Assembly (NCBI GenBank): GCA_017506865.1
Contig: JAFCMP010000146.1
Coordinates: 496,001-560,000, forward strand
From: Tribonema minus
Taxonomy: Eukaryota > Sar > Xanthophyceae > Tribonematales > Tribonemataceae
Length of the DNA: 64,000 bases
Direction of reading: 5' to 3'
Shown: positions 48,401-64,000 of the stretch, piece after piece
How the letters are laid out: each line of letters begins with the position of its first letter
Numbering within the stretch: position 1 is the stretch's first letter
The notes under the pieces: model-generated
Told to the model about the DNA's origin: nothing
The model's input: only the letters and a program-made list of their open reading frames with translations
The model's database searches: none
Position numbers and translations under genes: made by a program

Positions 48401-49853
48401 TTATAAATGTGTGTCCGCATTGCTCTCCTTGATTTTTCGCCGCGAGGCCAGCTGCCAGTACCTGCGCAGCTCCTCCAATGTCAGATTATCATAGCCCTTG
48501 GTATTGAGCTCCGTCATGTTCTTGAGCTGCGCAAGACCAGGTAACGAAATGTGAGAGTCACATTCATTAGCCTGCTGCAAGTGAACGCGCGACGCAAGGC
48601 AGGGCATGCTGCGTGCGGCGCTGAGGGGTGCAAGTAAGGCTTCTAGGTAGCTGTTTCATGCAGCATTTGGTGCCCGGCGCAGGCTGCATGACCACGGGTC
48701 ATTGCCTACCTCGGGCTGACCATCATTAGTCTGCGATGCATGCATGTCAAAAAATTGTAAGCAAGGCAAAGTGCGGGCGCTTGGAGCATTCACATCAGCT
48801 GGTCAGATGGCAGGGCCTGGTTGGAATGTCAAGACAGGTTGACCCAGGCAGCATGCAGCAGTCAAGGAGCCAGCAGTTGAGGATCTGGTCGCAGCTCTCA
48901 TGGTGAGGCAAGGTACTGCTGAAGTAGATGCCTGCACAGTCAGCAGTGCTGTTGATGCTGCCGCGGTCAGGCTGCAATGCAAGGGGTTGCTGACCAAGCG
49001 CAGCCAGAGTCAGCTGCTGCCAAAGCACATGCATTAGCTGACAGTGCATTTGCACATTGACCTCGGAGGATGTGGATGTGCGAAACTGCACTTCAGTATC
49101 AATGCATAGGTCTTGCATGTGTGCATGCATGAGGAGACGAACCATGGTGCTTGCTTGAAAAAACAACCTGTTGCGACTAGAGCAATACAGCCTCAAACGT
49201 TCATCCAAGCGCAGATTGTTGACCAATAGTGTCCTGGCTGTTGCGTGTTACTGTGACTGTCGCACAACATGCACAACACAATAGCTGATTGCAGTTTGTC
49301 TTGAGTGGACCATACCTTGTGATTCGAAGTCACCTAGCACAATGTTTCATCACTGTTTCAACACATGCGAGGTGGTCGGGGCTGTGATCACTGCTGACAG
49401 AGCACGTGCGCAGTGATTGGAGCAGCCTTGACATGCACCAGATGCCCCCGCAAGCCAATAATATATGCGACCAGCGGACACAAACTCATGAGCACATCAC
49501 ACTCTCGACAATAAAGACTCTTGCAGGATGCTCACCGTGAGACATCGCAGCCATTCCGGGTAGTGTTCGTTGGTCATCACTACGGGGTCTTGCCCATCCT
49601 TCAGGTAGTTGACAGGAATGGTCTGAACGGACGGCTGGCTCGCTGCCGCATCCGCCTGCTCGGGTTGGCGTCCTTTCTTTGCGGCCTTAGAAAGATGTCT
49701 CAGCGTGGTGCCTGCACCAGCACACACACATGAACATCAGCTGAAGCACGTTTGACAAAAATGACCCCATCAATTCATTGAGCACGCACACCTCCGATGC
49801 TTACCTCGAGAGCATTGCCTCCAAATCCGTTGTGCAGCTGGAGCAGCCAGCAT
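48401..49853 (-). CDS. MRPL54: mitochondrial ribosomal protein mL54 (MRPL54), 4 exons with a 21-nt microexon
   Basis: Exons 49853-49805, 49711-49536, 48730-48710 and 48526-48401, phases 1/0/0, giving 123 aa. The core LKDGQDPVV...YPEWL in exon 2 and LTLEELRRYWQLASRRKIKESN in exon 4 are the mL54 signature. The protein belongs to the large mitoribosomal subunit. A first exon rich in Arg and Ala (MLAAPAAQRIWRQCSR) fits a mitochondrial targeting peptide. Exon 3 is only 21 nt (TNDGQPE), flanked by CGCAG and GAG|GTAGGC. It fills a gap where plant mL54 has a few linker residues, so I include it, but a model without it is also in frame. The start is 166 bp from the divergent NUP98 ATG. Confidence 0.78.
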
Positions 49854-50019
49854 TCCTCCCACCAGTAGCTCGCAAGGTTCGATCAAAAAGCTTTGCCAAC
49901 TTCACCTTTTTGATCGCCAAACTTCACCGCGGAGCGGCTGCAAAAAAAAAATCGCAAGGAGAGAGCAGAGGGAGGGCAGGCACACCGTAGTCGTTTGATT
50001 CATAAACCTGTCGGCTGCC
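49854..50019. promoter_or_regulatory. divergent promoter, mL54 / NUP98, with 11-bp inverted repeat
   Basis: 166 bp between start codons. A perfect inverted repeat CGATCAAAAAG (49880-49890) and CTTTTTGATCG (49906-49916) with a 15-bp spacer sits near the mL54 side. AACTTCACC occurs twice (49898-49906 and 49919-49927). An A10 run follows at 49942-49951. The symmetric element could serve both directions; that is inference. Confidence 0.5.
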
Positions 50020-53000
50020 ATGTTTGGCTCCGGCGGGTTTGGCACCGGCGGTGGTGGCTTTGGTACACCAGCGCCGCAGCAGCAGAGCAGTCCATTTGGA
50101 GGAACCGGGTTCGGAGCAGGTGGTGGATCCGCCTTCGGTGCTAAGCCTGGGGGCCTGGTAAGTGCATGATATGTGCAGGAATAATTCTGCAGTGGCAGTG
50201 TATAGTTTCCTGCGTGCGGCAGCCTTCTGCTTCTTCCTCATGACCGGCATCCGTGTGGATACATTTCTCGTGCAATCACAACTGACACTTTATTGCTCGG
50301 GCTTGCATTGCAGTTTGGCACGCCCACCAGCACTCCTGGCGGGTTTGGCACCGGATCCACGGGCGGGGGGCTGTTTGGGTCGGGTGGTTCAGGCACACGC
50401 GGTTTCGGCACAGGTGGCTTTGGGGCCCCAGCGCCAGCTCCAACTCCTTTCGGAGCTGCGCCAGCTACTAGCACAGGCGGCTTTGGGCAGGCAGGCGGGT
50501 TCGGAACGTCCACAGCTAGTGGCGCTTTCGGGTCCTCTACCGGAGCCAGCCCATTTGGTGCGAAGCTGGGGTCCAGTCCCTTTGGTACTAGTAGCGGCAC
50601 GTTCGGGACGCAAGGAGGGGGACTATTCGGCACGCCAGCCAGCAGCGGAGCCACAGGATTTGGCACCGGCTTTGGCAGCACTAGTACTGGCGGTGCCTTT
50701 GGAGCTCCGGCAGCGGCCCCGGCTGGGGGTGCGTTTGGCGCTCCTACTGGCGGTGCCTTTGGAGCTCCGGCAGCAGCTCCTGCCGCGGGTGCTTTCGGAA
50801 TGGCCGGTGGATCTGCCTTCGGCGGCGCCGCTGCCACTGGCACTGTTCGCGCAGCGTTCCAACCCACTAGGATCGACGACAAGACTGCTGGTGGCATGCA
50901 AAGCGTGCTCATGTCCATCACGGCAATGAACGAGTACAGCGGCAAGTCATTCGAGGAGCTTCGCGTGGAGGACTACGCAGCAGGGCGCAAGACCAGCGCC
51001 AGTGCAGGCGTAACAGGCGGTGGTGCATTTGGCGCAACGTCCTCCTTCGGACAAGCAGGCAGCACTGGCTTTGGTGGACTGGGGGCAGGCACGTCACCAT
51101 TTGGCGCCCCAGCAGCTCAGCCGCTTCCATTTGGGGCCCCAGCGCCAGCACCCACAGGCGGCGGCCTTTTCGGAACAGCAGCTCCAGCCGCCGGCGCTTT
51201 TGGTGCGTTTGGGACGCCAGCACCACAGCCCGGCGCATCCCTTTTCAGCACTACCAGCCCGTTTGGTGCCGCCCCAGCTCCATCCGCATTTGGCAGCTTT
51301 GGACAACCTGCAGCACCAGCACCTACCCCCTTTGGTGTCAAGCCAGTAGCTTCACTATTCGGCCCAGCTCCCACTCCTGCTGGTGCCTTTGGCACCGCCC
51401 AGCCCGCACCAGCATCTAGTTTCTCTTTTGGTACACCAGCAGCAGCGCCAAGCGCATTTGGGGGCTCATTGTTTGCACCAGCGGCGGCTCCGTCGGCATT
51501 CGGCGCTGCACCCGCTGCCGCCTCAACGCCCTCGTTCAGCTTCGGCACCACATCCGCGCCTGCGCCTACTGGCGTGTTTGGAGCACCTTCTGCCGCCCCC
51601 AGTAGCTTCAGCTTTGGGACTCCTACTCCAGCGCCTGCCACTGGTTTCGGAGGGGCCGGCACAGGCCTGTTCGGCGCAGCGCCATCCGGTTTTGGTGCGC
51701 CAACGCCGGCTCCTGCTCCTGGTGGGTTCGGGTTTGCCACCGCCTCTGCCGCCCCAGCCCCAGCTTCTTCATCCTTCAGTTTTGCTGCTGCTCCCGCTAC
51801 CGCGTTCGGCTCATTTGGGGCTCCAGCAAAGCCTGCATTTGGCGCTGCGCCGGCTCCATCTGGAAGTCTTTTCAGTGGTTTTGGTGCTCCTTCGGCACCT
51901 GCTCCGTCAACAGCAGGCTCGTTTGGAGCACCAGCTTTTCCTGGGTTTGGCACGGCGCTTGCTCCAGCTGCGCAACAGACTACGCTGCAGGCACAGCATG
52001 GTCAGAATGCCTATGGCGCACCGGGCCATGCGTTCGGCGCTGGGGCGCTGGTGCAGAAAGTGCAGGAGGTGGAGCGCATCACGAAGCAGCTGGAGATGCG
52101 CCTGGAGGGTGACAAGGCTTCCCTCAGCGCCTCAGGCGCCAGCTGGCGGGAGGCAGGGACGCCCAGCCGGCGCACGGGCTTCGGCACTTATGCTCTTGTG
52201 CCGCACAGCGCCGCTCGCATAAAGCCGCGTGGGAGCGTAGAAAGGCGTGCTGCAGTGGCGACGCCTGTCCGCGGTGCGGGCGGCGCAGCTGCTGCAGGCG
52301 GGTTCATGAGCCCCGACACATATCTAGGCAGCACCACGAAGCGGCTCATCATCAACACGGAGGTCAGCAATTACTCCGCACCGGAAGCTGTCGCCCAGGA
52401 CGAGGGCGCGGACGAGGATCGCGCAGCAGCAGCGCAGCCCGCCGCCCACTACGGCGATCGTGACGCGAAGGAGGAGGCAGAGCAGGGGGGAGGACAGGAA
52501 GCGGAGCATGCCGGCGATCGGCAGCCGGAGGTGGCAGGCAGTGCTGCTCCAGTGAACGGCGCCGGACAGCAGCCAGTCAGGGAGGAGGATCTCCCAAAGC
52601 TGGTCAGCAGCGACTACACATCATCCCCCAGCATCGATGTGTTGCGCACCATGTCTGCTGAGGAGCTTAGTGCTGTCCATGACTTCAGCATGACGCACAC
52701 AGCCAATCAGGGCAGGATCAAATGGCTGGAGCCGGTGGACTTGCGGGGGGCGGACCTAGATGCGGCGGTGGCGATCGAACCCAAGGCTGTGGCAGTTTAT
52801 GACCATCTGCCAGCAGGACAAGCCAAGCCAGCGGTAGGCCAGGGGCTCAACAGGCGCGCGCGCATCACGCTTCTGGTGCACCGCAGGCCTGGCGCGTCTT
52901 ACGCCTCCTACGATCGGAAGCTGCGGGAGTTTGCAGAAGAGAAGGGGGTGCAGTTCGTCTCGTACACGCCGGAGGGAGAGTACACGTTCATAGTGGACCA

Positions 53001-56000
53001 CTTCTCTCGCTATGAGGTGGACATGGACGAGAGCGATGGGGAAGGGGGGGCAACAGAGCCGGCGGCCGAGACGGTGACCTCAGCACACGTGCCTATCGTG
53101 CCTGCAAGTGAGTGTGTGGCATGATAAAGGCAGCGCTTTACAGCACCGAAGTGTCTATGTGGCCAATTAGTGGCATCCCTGTGAATGCCAAGCAGACAGT
53201 CAACGCTGAGCCCACAACCTCGCGCAGCTGCAGCTGCCAGTATGTGATCGCCTCACGCAGCTGTTTCCACAATGCACGCAAGTAGGCAGCCTGTGCTGTA
53301 CACGGTGACTGTCATTCATTGGAAGGGTTGGTTGGTTTGCCATACGCACACGCACAAGCCTCGAGTTTGCCGTTGAACAAGCCTCGACTTTGCCGTTGAG
53401 CAATGCACCACATTAGCTTGTCAGGAGTGCGGTATTCTCATTGGTGCAGAGCAGCAGACAGGCAGAATACAACTGGCACAAGCACAGCATATGTGTAATA
53501 TGTCACCCTTGCATCTCATCCATGACCTACCGGTCTTGTGCTTGTGTGGCTGATGCATGCATGGCGTCGTACTCCACTCTGTCATTGAAACATGCATATT
53601 GTTACTGATGTCATCCCTTATTTGCGGTGTGCCCTTGTCATGCGCGTGGTTTGTGAGTGACATTGCTGGTGTGGCAGCCGCATGCGCATGTGACATCACT
53701 TTGCTATTGCACATATTGATTGCACTTCTTCATTTACATGGCACATAGAAGTACTGTGTACTCCAGTCCTGTGGTCTCATACACATGTGTCTGCTGCATG
53801 CATTACTGCATCGCAGACGTGATGAACCTGCACATTGGTCCACGAGAGGTGGCGCCGGCCGCACCGTGCGAGTCGTTCGGCAGCAGTGAGCACCGCTTCA
53901 ACGTCGACGGCATGGATGGCGACCAGCTATTTGAGACAAGTGCCACAGTGTCGCCAACTCAGCTGCCAGCTGCCGTAGACGAAATGGTGGCCGATGACGA
54001 TGACACCTTCCACATCAGCACAGAACCTCTCACAGCACCACCACCAGCCTGGCCTGCGCGGCCTCAGCGGCTGAGCCTCAGCGGGGCTCGGAGGGAGCGC
54101 GAAGCAGCTTTTGGCGGTATTGCGGGCATGGATGCAAGCGCTGCAGCTGGCGCGACACAGCTGCTGCTGCCGCTTGTGCCGCTGCCAAAGCGTGCATTGA
54201 CAGCGTCAGCGGCGGCTGCTCCAGTGCTGGCAGGAGGTCGTACTGCCTCTGCCGGTGCTGTGCCAGGTGGCCAACAGGTGGCGGGGTGGGCCAGTGCGAC
54301 CATGCAGCAGCTCAGCCAGGACATGTCCCGCAAGGCCACCAGCGCCACCACCTGCGATGCCGCACTGCTGCTCGGTTGCAGCTTCAGGGCTGGTTGGGGT
54401 GCGGATGGCAAGCTGGTGGTGGTGACGCGCAGGAGAGTCGCAGCCGTCAGCGATTCGGGCAGCCTCAGGACCATTCGGAGCATCTCCGTGCGCAAGCTGA
54501 CTGCCACGCCGTCGCGGCATGAGGATGCTGCTGCGCTGTACCAGACCGCGCTCACCCTGCATCTTCAACACGCCAAGTGCAGCGAAGCCGTCTTGCCGGA
54601 GCGCGCAGTGTCTGCTGAGATAGCGGTGGCACCCAGCTGGGGCCTGGAGAACGAGTCAGCGCAACAGCTCGTGCACGACCACATCAGCCGCTCCGCAGAA
54701 CTCGGACAGGCGCGCGGCGTGCCTGCACAGCCGGATTGGGCTGTAGCACAGGGCTGGCGGCTGGTGAACGCGCTGTGGGGGTCAGAGAAGCAGCTGGAGG
54801 AGGGGCAGGCCCCTGCAGATCTGAGCTTTGAGCACAGGCAGCGATTCGTGTCAGCGTGGTTGTCAAGTGCCACTGCTGACTGCCTGGCAGCAGCAGCGTC
54901 AGATGGCGCCGAGAAGCCCTCCACGATGGCGCAGATCCTGGAGCTGCTCAGTGTGCATCAGATTGACGGCGCAGCCGAGCTCGCAGCGGAGACCGGCCTG
55001 CTGCGGTTGTCCACCGTGCTGGCGTTTGCTGGGGTGGGTAACGCAGTTGTGCGGCAGGAGGCGGTGGAGCAGCTGGCGCAGCTACTTAGCGTGGACGAAA
55101 ACAAGTACGACAACACAGCATTCACCAACGCCCTTCGCCTGCTGAGCGGTGAGGAGCTGGCGTGCCTGTCTGACTTTGCGCCACACGCTGCGGCAAGGGA
55201 TGGCGTGCAGGGGCTCAATTGGCTCCGTCATCTGGGCCTTTGCTTGTGGTACCAGTACGGGGGGGTGGAGCTAGCGGCGGCCCTGGCGCGCTACGCACAG
55301 CAGGTTGTCAAAGGAGGCGCCGATGCGCCCATCGCCCGTTACATAGTGGACCCCACGCATTTCAGCCAGGATCAGCTTCCCCGCAAGTGCGACCTGCTCG
55401 AGAAGCAGTTCCTACCGGAGGGCGTGGGGGGTAGCCGGGGGCTGTGCCTGCTCTACAGGCTCATGCGGCTGGCGGTAGGGGAGGACACCTTACAGCCGCT
55501 GTACCTGGACCCGCTGTGCTGCACCCCAGATGTGCTCGACTACCGCCATGCATGGCACCTGCTGACTGTGCTGCAGGCCATGCAAGTCACCGTCTGCATG
55601 CCCGGCACAGTCATGCTCGTGGCCGATGCCCTCGTATCGCAGCTGGTCGGCTCAGGGCTGTGGCACTGGGCTGCATACGTACTCCTCAACATCGACGACG
55701 AGCAAGTCAGGAGCTCGCGCGTGCACGACCTGGTGCTGCGGCACGGTTACGCAGTGCTGCACGACATGTCGGACGCAGGCCTGGAGGTCAAGCAGGTTCT
55801 CACAGAGCTGCGTATCCCCGTGCAGTGGCTCTACGAGTCCACAGCACTGTGGACGCTCAACGCAGGCAACTACCAGGAGGCTTTCGACATGTTCTTGGGG
55901 GCAGGAATGGTGGCGCAAGCAAGCAAGGTGATGCTGCGGTACCTGGCGCCGGCGCAGGTTTGCGAGGGGCCAGGGGCGCTGGCGCAGTTGCAGGCACAGG

Positions 56001-56263
56001 TGGAATCTCTGAGCGCAGCTGCTCAAGTGGCAGAGGTGCCAGTGGAGCTAGGGGACAAGACTGCCGCTTTCGCGCTATACTTACAAGCTGCGCAAGGTGA
56101 TGTCAGCGAGGCCGCTCTGCGCATGCTCCACACACATCTAGTTCAGGCGCAGTCCCCTGAGAGCCATGACCTGTCGCTTGAGCAGCTCACTTGCCATGTA
56201 GCGTACAGGGTGATGCAGGATGCCGTCGAGCACGCGCTCAGTTGGGGTTGCCTGTGTGTGTGA
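50020..56263 (+). CDS. NUP98: NUP98-NUP96 nucleoporin precursor, 3 exons
   Basis: Exons 50020-50157, 50314-53107 and 53817-56263, phases 0/1, giving 1792 aa (human about 1817). The first 640 residues are dense in FG and GLFG repeats, which form the permeability barrier. A GLEBS motif (ITAMNEYSGKSFEELRVEDY) near residue 250 is the RAE1/GLE2-binding site. The autoproteolytic domain covers about residues 808-943 and ends in VDHFSRYEV, so self-cleavage is expected between F943 and S944 (53004/53005). Exon 3 starts the NUP96 part, with a conserved SFRAGWG and a long helical NUP96 domain, the scaffold partner in the Y-complex. The intron at 53108-53816 separates the two products. It contains a 23-bp tandem repeat. 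The last exon reads straight to TGA; a further 3' exon is possible but not seen. Confidence 0.92.
53355..53400. repeat. 23-bp tandem duplication in NUP98 intron 2
   Basis: CAAGCCTCGAGTTTGCCGTT and its copy with C in place of G, units 53355-53377 and 53378-53400. Minor intronic repeat. Confidence 0.8.
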
Positions 56264-58698
56264 CATGGCGGTGGCAGTGCTCATTGCCACAGGCCACAAT
56301 CTAGCGCTGACATGGCAATGCTTGTCATTGAATCAACAGTGTGTGTTTGCCTCTCTTTGCACCTGCTCCCCCCCTGTGTGTTTTGCATGTTTCTGTTTTG
56401 GTGCTTTGAAGCTGGCTTGCTTCGTGTGCGCACTGCTGGTGCACCTCCACCACCAGCATTACGTGTGCTGGCAGCCTGCTTGTGAATGCTTCACGGAAAT
56501 TACGATGGTGCTCAAAGAGTCAAGCATGTACTGATCAAGCAGTGGTGATCATAGTCCGGCAGCTTTCAAGGCAGGGGCTGGACGCAGTGTCTCTGCAAAC
56601 ATTATTTCACTTGGTGAAGTGGCCAGGCTGTGACTTTGAAGGGCAAGAATTATGTAGTTGCGAATGCTCTGCTGCGTCTGTAAGCATGGTGTTTGCGGGT
56701 GATGACCCTGTGGCGGATTTTAAAGCGTGCAAGGACAAGAGGATGCTCTTCTTTTGAAAAACGCAACACAACAGGTCCTCTAGTCACATTGTCATCTGCG
56801 TTATTACACGCCTTGATGCATCATCATGTGCCATCTCGAAAGCAACGACACAAATGTCGCCGCGCCTGGCTCTCTGGTTTGCCACTTGGCACGTAATGAC
56901 ATGAGAGGCCAGGATCACAACGTATACTTCATGCTGCCCCCCTATTTTTCACGTGCATGCGTTGTGGTAGTCCCGGTAAATGTGCTCAAAATTCCCAAGA
57001 TGATCAAACATGCTTGGTTGCAGTCCAAAACAAGACTCTTCAGAAATCAATGGCTTGTCCGAAAAAAACTTCACGCCTTAGTCTACATTCCTTGTGTTTG
57101 CATACTAGTGTTTTTGTAGGAAATGCAGCTCGTCAACATGAAAAGATGAGTTCGAGATGCGGACTGATGAAGAGCAGGGTTGTCAATTACGTGATTTCAT
57201 TGAATTGCATCAGAGTAAGCAAGTACGCACGGAAGTTGCTGCAATTTCCCAAGGTACGGCAAATGACGGCAGACTTCAAGTTGAGCTTGGATGTACTTCA
57301 ACACAGCTCTTTTTGTTGTGCCATCATGCTCTCTGGTCAAAATCGCAATCACAGGATGCAGGAAACGCAACATGCATACCTAATGCATTATGTACAATGC
57401 GCTTGAGTCGTGGCAGGTCAACCTAGGTCGTTGTGCATGGAGACTGATGAGCATGGCCGGCTATCGCGCTGGACAGGTCAGCGTCACGCAGAACAGCTGC
57501 GCGCCTCTGTAGGAAGGGCATCTTCATTGTTGCACTACATATGAATGCTTCTTACAAGATTTTGTGAAAGATTCTGCCCGCCACTTGCGCAGCCCACCTC
57601 CAAGACCGCTTGCACAGAACTTACATCCTAAGCACTCGTCCACGCCAGTCGTCACGGTGTACGCTTGCCAGTACTGAATTTTCTGCTATCGGCAGAGAAG
57701 CTACTGTAGCGCGAGGGCGTGCGCAAGGCCACCAACCACCAACAAAGGTTCAAGTTTCAAAACCCTTGAAGTTAGATGAGGTGTTGCAGTTGAACTTCAA
57801 CTATGGCGCATGAAGTTGGCGTAGTCGTAAATGCCGTCAATAGGCCTTACGGAGTGACGGACGTAATTACGCGTAAGTAACTACCTCGATGTGCCGTAGT
57901 TGGTAACCAGCAAGACAACACAAACAGCATAAGAACCAGTATATTGCATCCAGGAATGCAACAGGATCACGGGCAGTGCATATGAATATGGTGTCATTGT
58001 AATTTGTCAGTCCATGTTTGTACATCCAAAGCCGCAGCGCTGCAGGTGGTTGACCTAGTTGCTCTTCTTGAAGTCGCTGCCTTGCAAAGTGCCGTTAGCC
58101 TGGTTGCAAGATGTGACAGCACAGAGACTGATCAGCTATAGTGGAAGAGAGTCTAACGGGCGCAGTATGCAGCAAGTTACTTCGCCAATGGCTACATAGC
58201 TCATGTGTGAACACACCGAGTAAGTGACACGAGCCAGAATTAACACATTCACATTTTGTGCACGCACTGTGTCAGTTGATGGAGTCAGCTAACTGTGCAT
58301 GCATAATGCCCACCAGTGCGCCTCAATATCCAAAAGTCTTCCCTGCTTGCCTTTAAAAGCATTACTGCAAAGGTATCTTGCGTACATGGCAACTGCCACA
58401 CTGAAGGATACCTGTGACTGATTCTGCTTGACAAATGAAGGTGCGTGTTGCAAGGTCGCGTTGTGTGTTCTATGACAATGGCAGTAATGCAAGCGCATGC
58501 AGCTCCGCACCACTAATTGATGAAACAGGTCCTGACGCAAAATATATATCGAACTTGCTTGTATAGCATCTTTATGATATGGTGTAGCTAAAAGGCACAA
58601 ACGCCTGTAAGTTGATGCTGCACAGATACAGTACTCTCCAGTGTAGACGGGCACTGTATGTCGACATACTGTGTAATCCACAGCAGATGTCTGTCACG
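56264..58698. other. gene-poor convergent region, NUP98 / TMEM164
   Basis: About 2.4 kb with no supportable gene on either strand, AT-richer than the exons. A TGTAA at 56679-56683 could serve NUP98 but is over 400 nt from the stop. A 10-bp palindrome TTACGCGTAA lies at 57868-57877. No terminal inverted repeats noticed. Confidence 0.4.
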
Positions 58699-58741
58699 CT
58701 GCGAAACACCATGCCAATCATTCTGCGAAACACCATGCCAA
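58699..58741. repeat. 19-bp direct repeat near TMEM164 3' end
   Basis: CTGCGAAACACCATGCCAA at 58699-58717 and 58723-58741, period 24 bp, just downstream of the TMEM164 stop. Confidence 0.8.
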
Positions 58742-58767
58742 CACACATGCATCACTGATGTCATGGA

Positions 58768-60123
58768 TTACAAATTTGCATGCAGGCTTTGTTGAATTTT
58801 GACTTCTGCGGTACTTACATATATGTTGCCATTTGTAATTTCATGTCTCCTGGGCTTGGCAGGCAGTACGCCAGCCATGGCCGCAGCGCCGTTTACGACG
58901 GATACTGCAAACAGGTGGAGCAGTCCACAGCAAACGGTCCAAGCAGGACGATACCACGCCCCAAAGGTTTCCAATGGGTCCGGCGGAACCATCATTGTTG
59001 CGACATTGATACCGGTAACGAGGCTGCAGTGCAAATGGTAACGAGGGCAGCAGTAGAATCGCAAGCACAGCTGTTAATTCACGCTGGCAACAGAGCGACA
59101 AGCATCGAAAATATGAACATTCAGCACATTCAAAACGCAACACCATCAAGTGTGGTTCACTTCAACGCTCAGCAGGATCATGTGTGGCATATAGTCTGCA
59201 CCATGCGTACCTGACAGGAGCCAGAAACCAGAAGTGGTAGCATGTCAGCAGCACGTATCCCACAGTGTTCCACCAGAAGTCCCTATACATCCAGTTGGAG
59301 CCAGTCAGCACGCGTGCTATGATTATGCACAGCATCAGCGTATGCTGAATCCAGAATACCACTACCTCCAGTGCAGATGCTGCGAGCAGAGACGAGCGGG
59401 CACTGAGTGGTCAGCTCAGTCAGGAGTTTGGCGTGTCGCATCTCGGGCATGAGAGGCACTGGCACCTGCACGAATCTCACCTGGAAGATCCGGAGCAACA
59501 AAGGCAAGGAATGGTCCCCACCAGAGTGTTGCTGATACGTGAAGGAGGCCGCGCGACCAGCTTGCGTCTGAGAAGGCTGTAAGCGCCATGGCAACACTGC
59601 ACAAGCAGAGAAAAAACAGTATGGTAAAGTGGGCATCTATGACGGGATGTTTATGGCAATTCAAGGTGACCACGTACCTATGCACATGGCATGGCTGCGC
59701 CAAGTAAGCTGGGTGGGAGCTGACATGATTGTAGTTCCACTTGAACCACACCTGCAAGACGACGGACAGCAGAAGCAGCCCCCCCCACACCTTTTGCAGG
59801 ACCGGAAATCGCTTCTTCTCTGTTCTGTCCTGCACCGCGTGCGCACGGAGCCCTTCAGAACACTTGCGGTAATAGAAGCCTACCAGAGGCGCCAATACCA
59901 CCAGGCTGACGATGGTCTCTATGATGTGCTGCTGCGGTGTGATGTACCACGCCGACAGGTATGCCGAATCAGGGTGGTTGACGCCGCTCCGGCACGACAC
60001 TCCGATGTCAGACCACCCATTAAGCCAGCTAACGCCGTCATGGGTGTTTGTATGACACTGGACGTGGGGAGCGAGCCGCACAAGCGCTCTGCCAGCCGGG
60101 TCCAAAACGTGAGCAAGATTCAT
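58768..60123 (-). CDS. TMEM164: TMEM164-family multipass membrane acyltransferase, 4 exons
   Basis: Exons 60123-59678, 59596-59481, 59379-59211 and 59023-58768, phases 2/1/2, giving 328 aa. Several hydrophobic helices are seen (IIETIVSLVVLAPLVGFYY, WGGLLLLSVVLQVWF, LMLCIIIARVL, YVLLTCYHFWFLAPV). Conserved TMEM164 stretches are QPCHVHS, LEVVVFWIQHTLML and LVTGINVATM...FGAWYR. C145 in PCH and H200 in IQH match the Cys/His pair proposed as catalytic in human TMEM164, an ER acyltransferase that makes polyunsaturated ether phospholipids. Lipid substrate in an alga is unknown. The start is the first in-frame ATG; sequence upstream stays open but lacks ATG. It is divergent from CTP synthase. Confidence 0.82.
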
Positions 60124-63919
<3,796 letters not shown>

Positions 63920-63924
63920 ATACA

Positions 63925-64000
63925 TCATGCGTGCATGAGCTTTTGAAAGTCTTCTTCAAAGTCAACCTCCTGATCTGTATTCGGCTCCATGATGCAAATG
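63925..64000 (-). CDS. possible C-terminal end of a minus-strand gene, cut by the window edge
   Basis: On the minus strand the window edge is open in a frame ending in an acidic tail, PNTDQEVDFEEDFQKLMHA, then TGA at 63927-63925. The acidic, hydrophobic-spaced composition looks coding. It would end only 5 bp beyond the CTP synthase stop, making the two genes tail-to-tail. Too short to identify. Confidence 0.3.
   Translation of the reverse strand, partial: ICIMEPNTDQEVDFEEDFQKLMHA

Noticed and set aside
56957..57813. Open frames of 60-150 codons downstream of NUP98
   Set aside because: Low-GC, no recognised motif, no conserved splice structure, and overlapping frames of equal length.
58768..58772. 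TGTAA at the TMEM164 stop (and likewise at the CTP synthase stop) as poly(A) signals
   Set aside because: The motif overlaps the stop codon itself and would leave no 3' UTR; probably coincidence.

Overview
The window is nuclear DNA from a green alga that makes, or keeps the genes for, motile flagella. I read eleven split protein genes and one intronless gene. They have GC-rich exons, AT-richer introns full of TGCATGC-like sequence, and TGTAA motifs downstream of some stops. The strongest clues to lineage are an outer-arm dynein alpha heavy chain carrying N-terminal Kelch and IPT/filamin modules (the Chlamydomonas ODA11 architecture), a CPC1/SPEF2 central-pair protein, a plastid DUF1995 protein and an AP2 transcription factor. 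I cannot name the species from sequence alone.

Layout from left to right: STK16-like kinase (+, 5' end uncertain); WDR53-like WD40 protein (-) head-to-head with an intronless DUF4954 protein (+); a gene-poor 3 kb with a 55-58 bp direct repeat; AP2 factor (-); a 853-bp non-autonomous hAT-like transposon; NatC catalytic subunit NAA30 (-) head-to-head with a DUF1995 plastid protein (+); CPC1/SPEF2 (-) head-to-head with the 18.8-kb alpha dynein heavy chain (+); mitochondrial ribosomal protein mL54 (-) head-to-head with the NUP98-NUP96 precursor (+); TMEM164 (-) head-to-head with CTP synthase (+); and a possible 3' end of a minus-strand gene at the right edge.

All twelve gene models were built by hand from conserved family sequence plus phase-compatible splice sites, and every one closes to a whole number of codons. 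Of 38 introns, three have GC donors. Five gene pairs share short divergent promoters of 166-389 bp between start codons. One of these links two axonemal genes, CPC1 and the alpha heavy chain.

I found no tRNA, rRNA, CRISPR array or organelle sequence. The least ordinary items are the intronless bacterial-type DUF4954 gene, the intact-looking hAT element with an 8-bp target duplication, the unexplained 55-58 bp repeat pair, and a 21-nt microexon in mL54.
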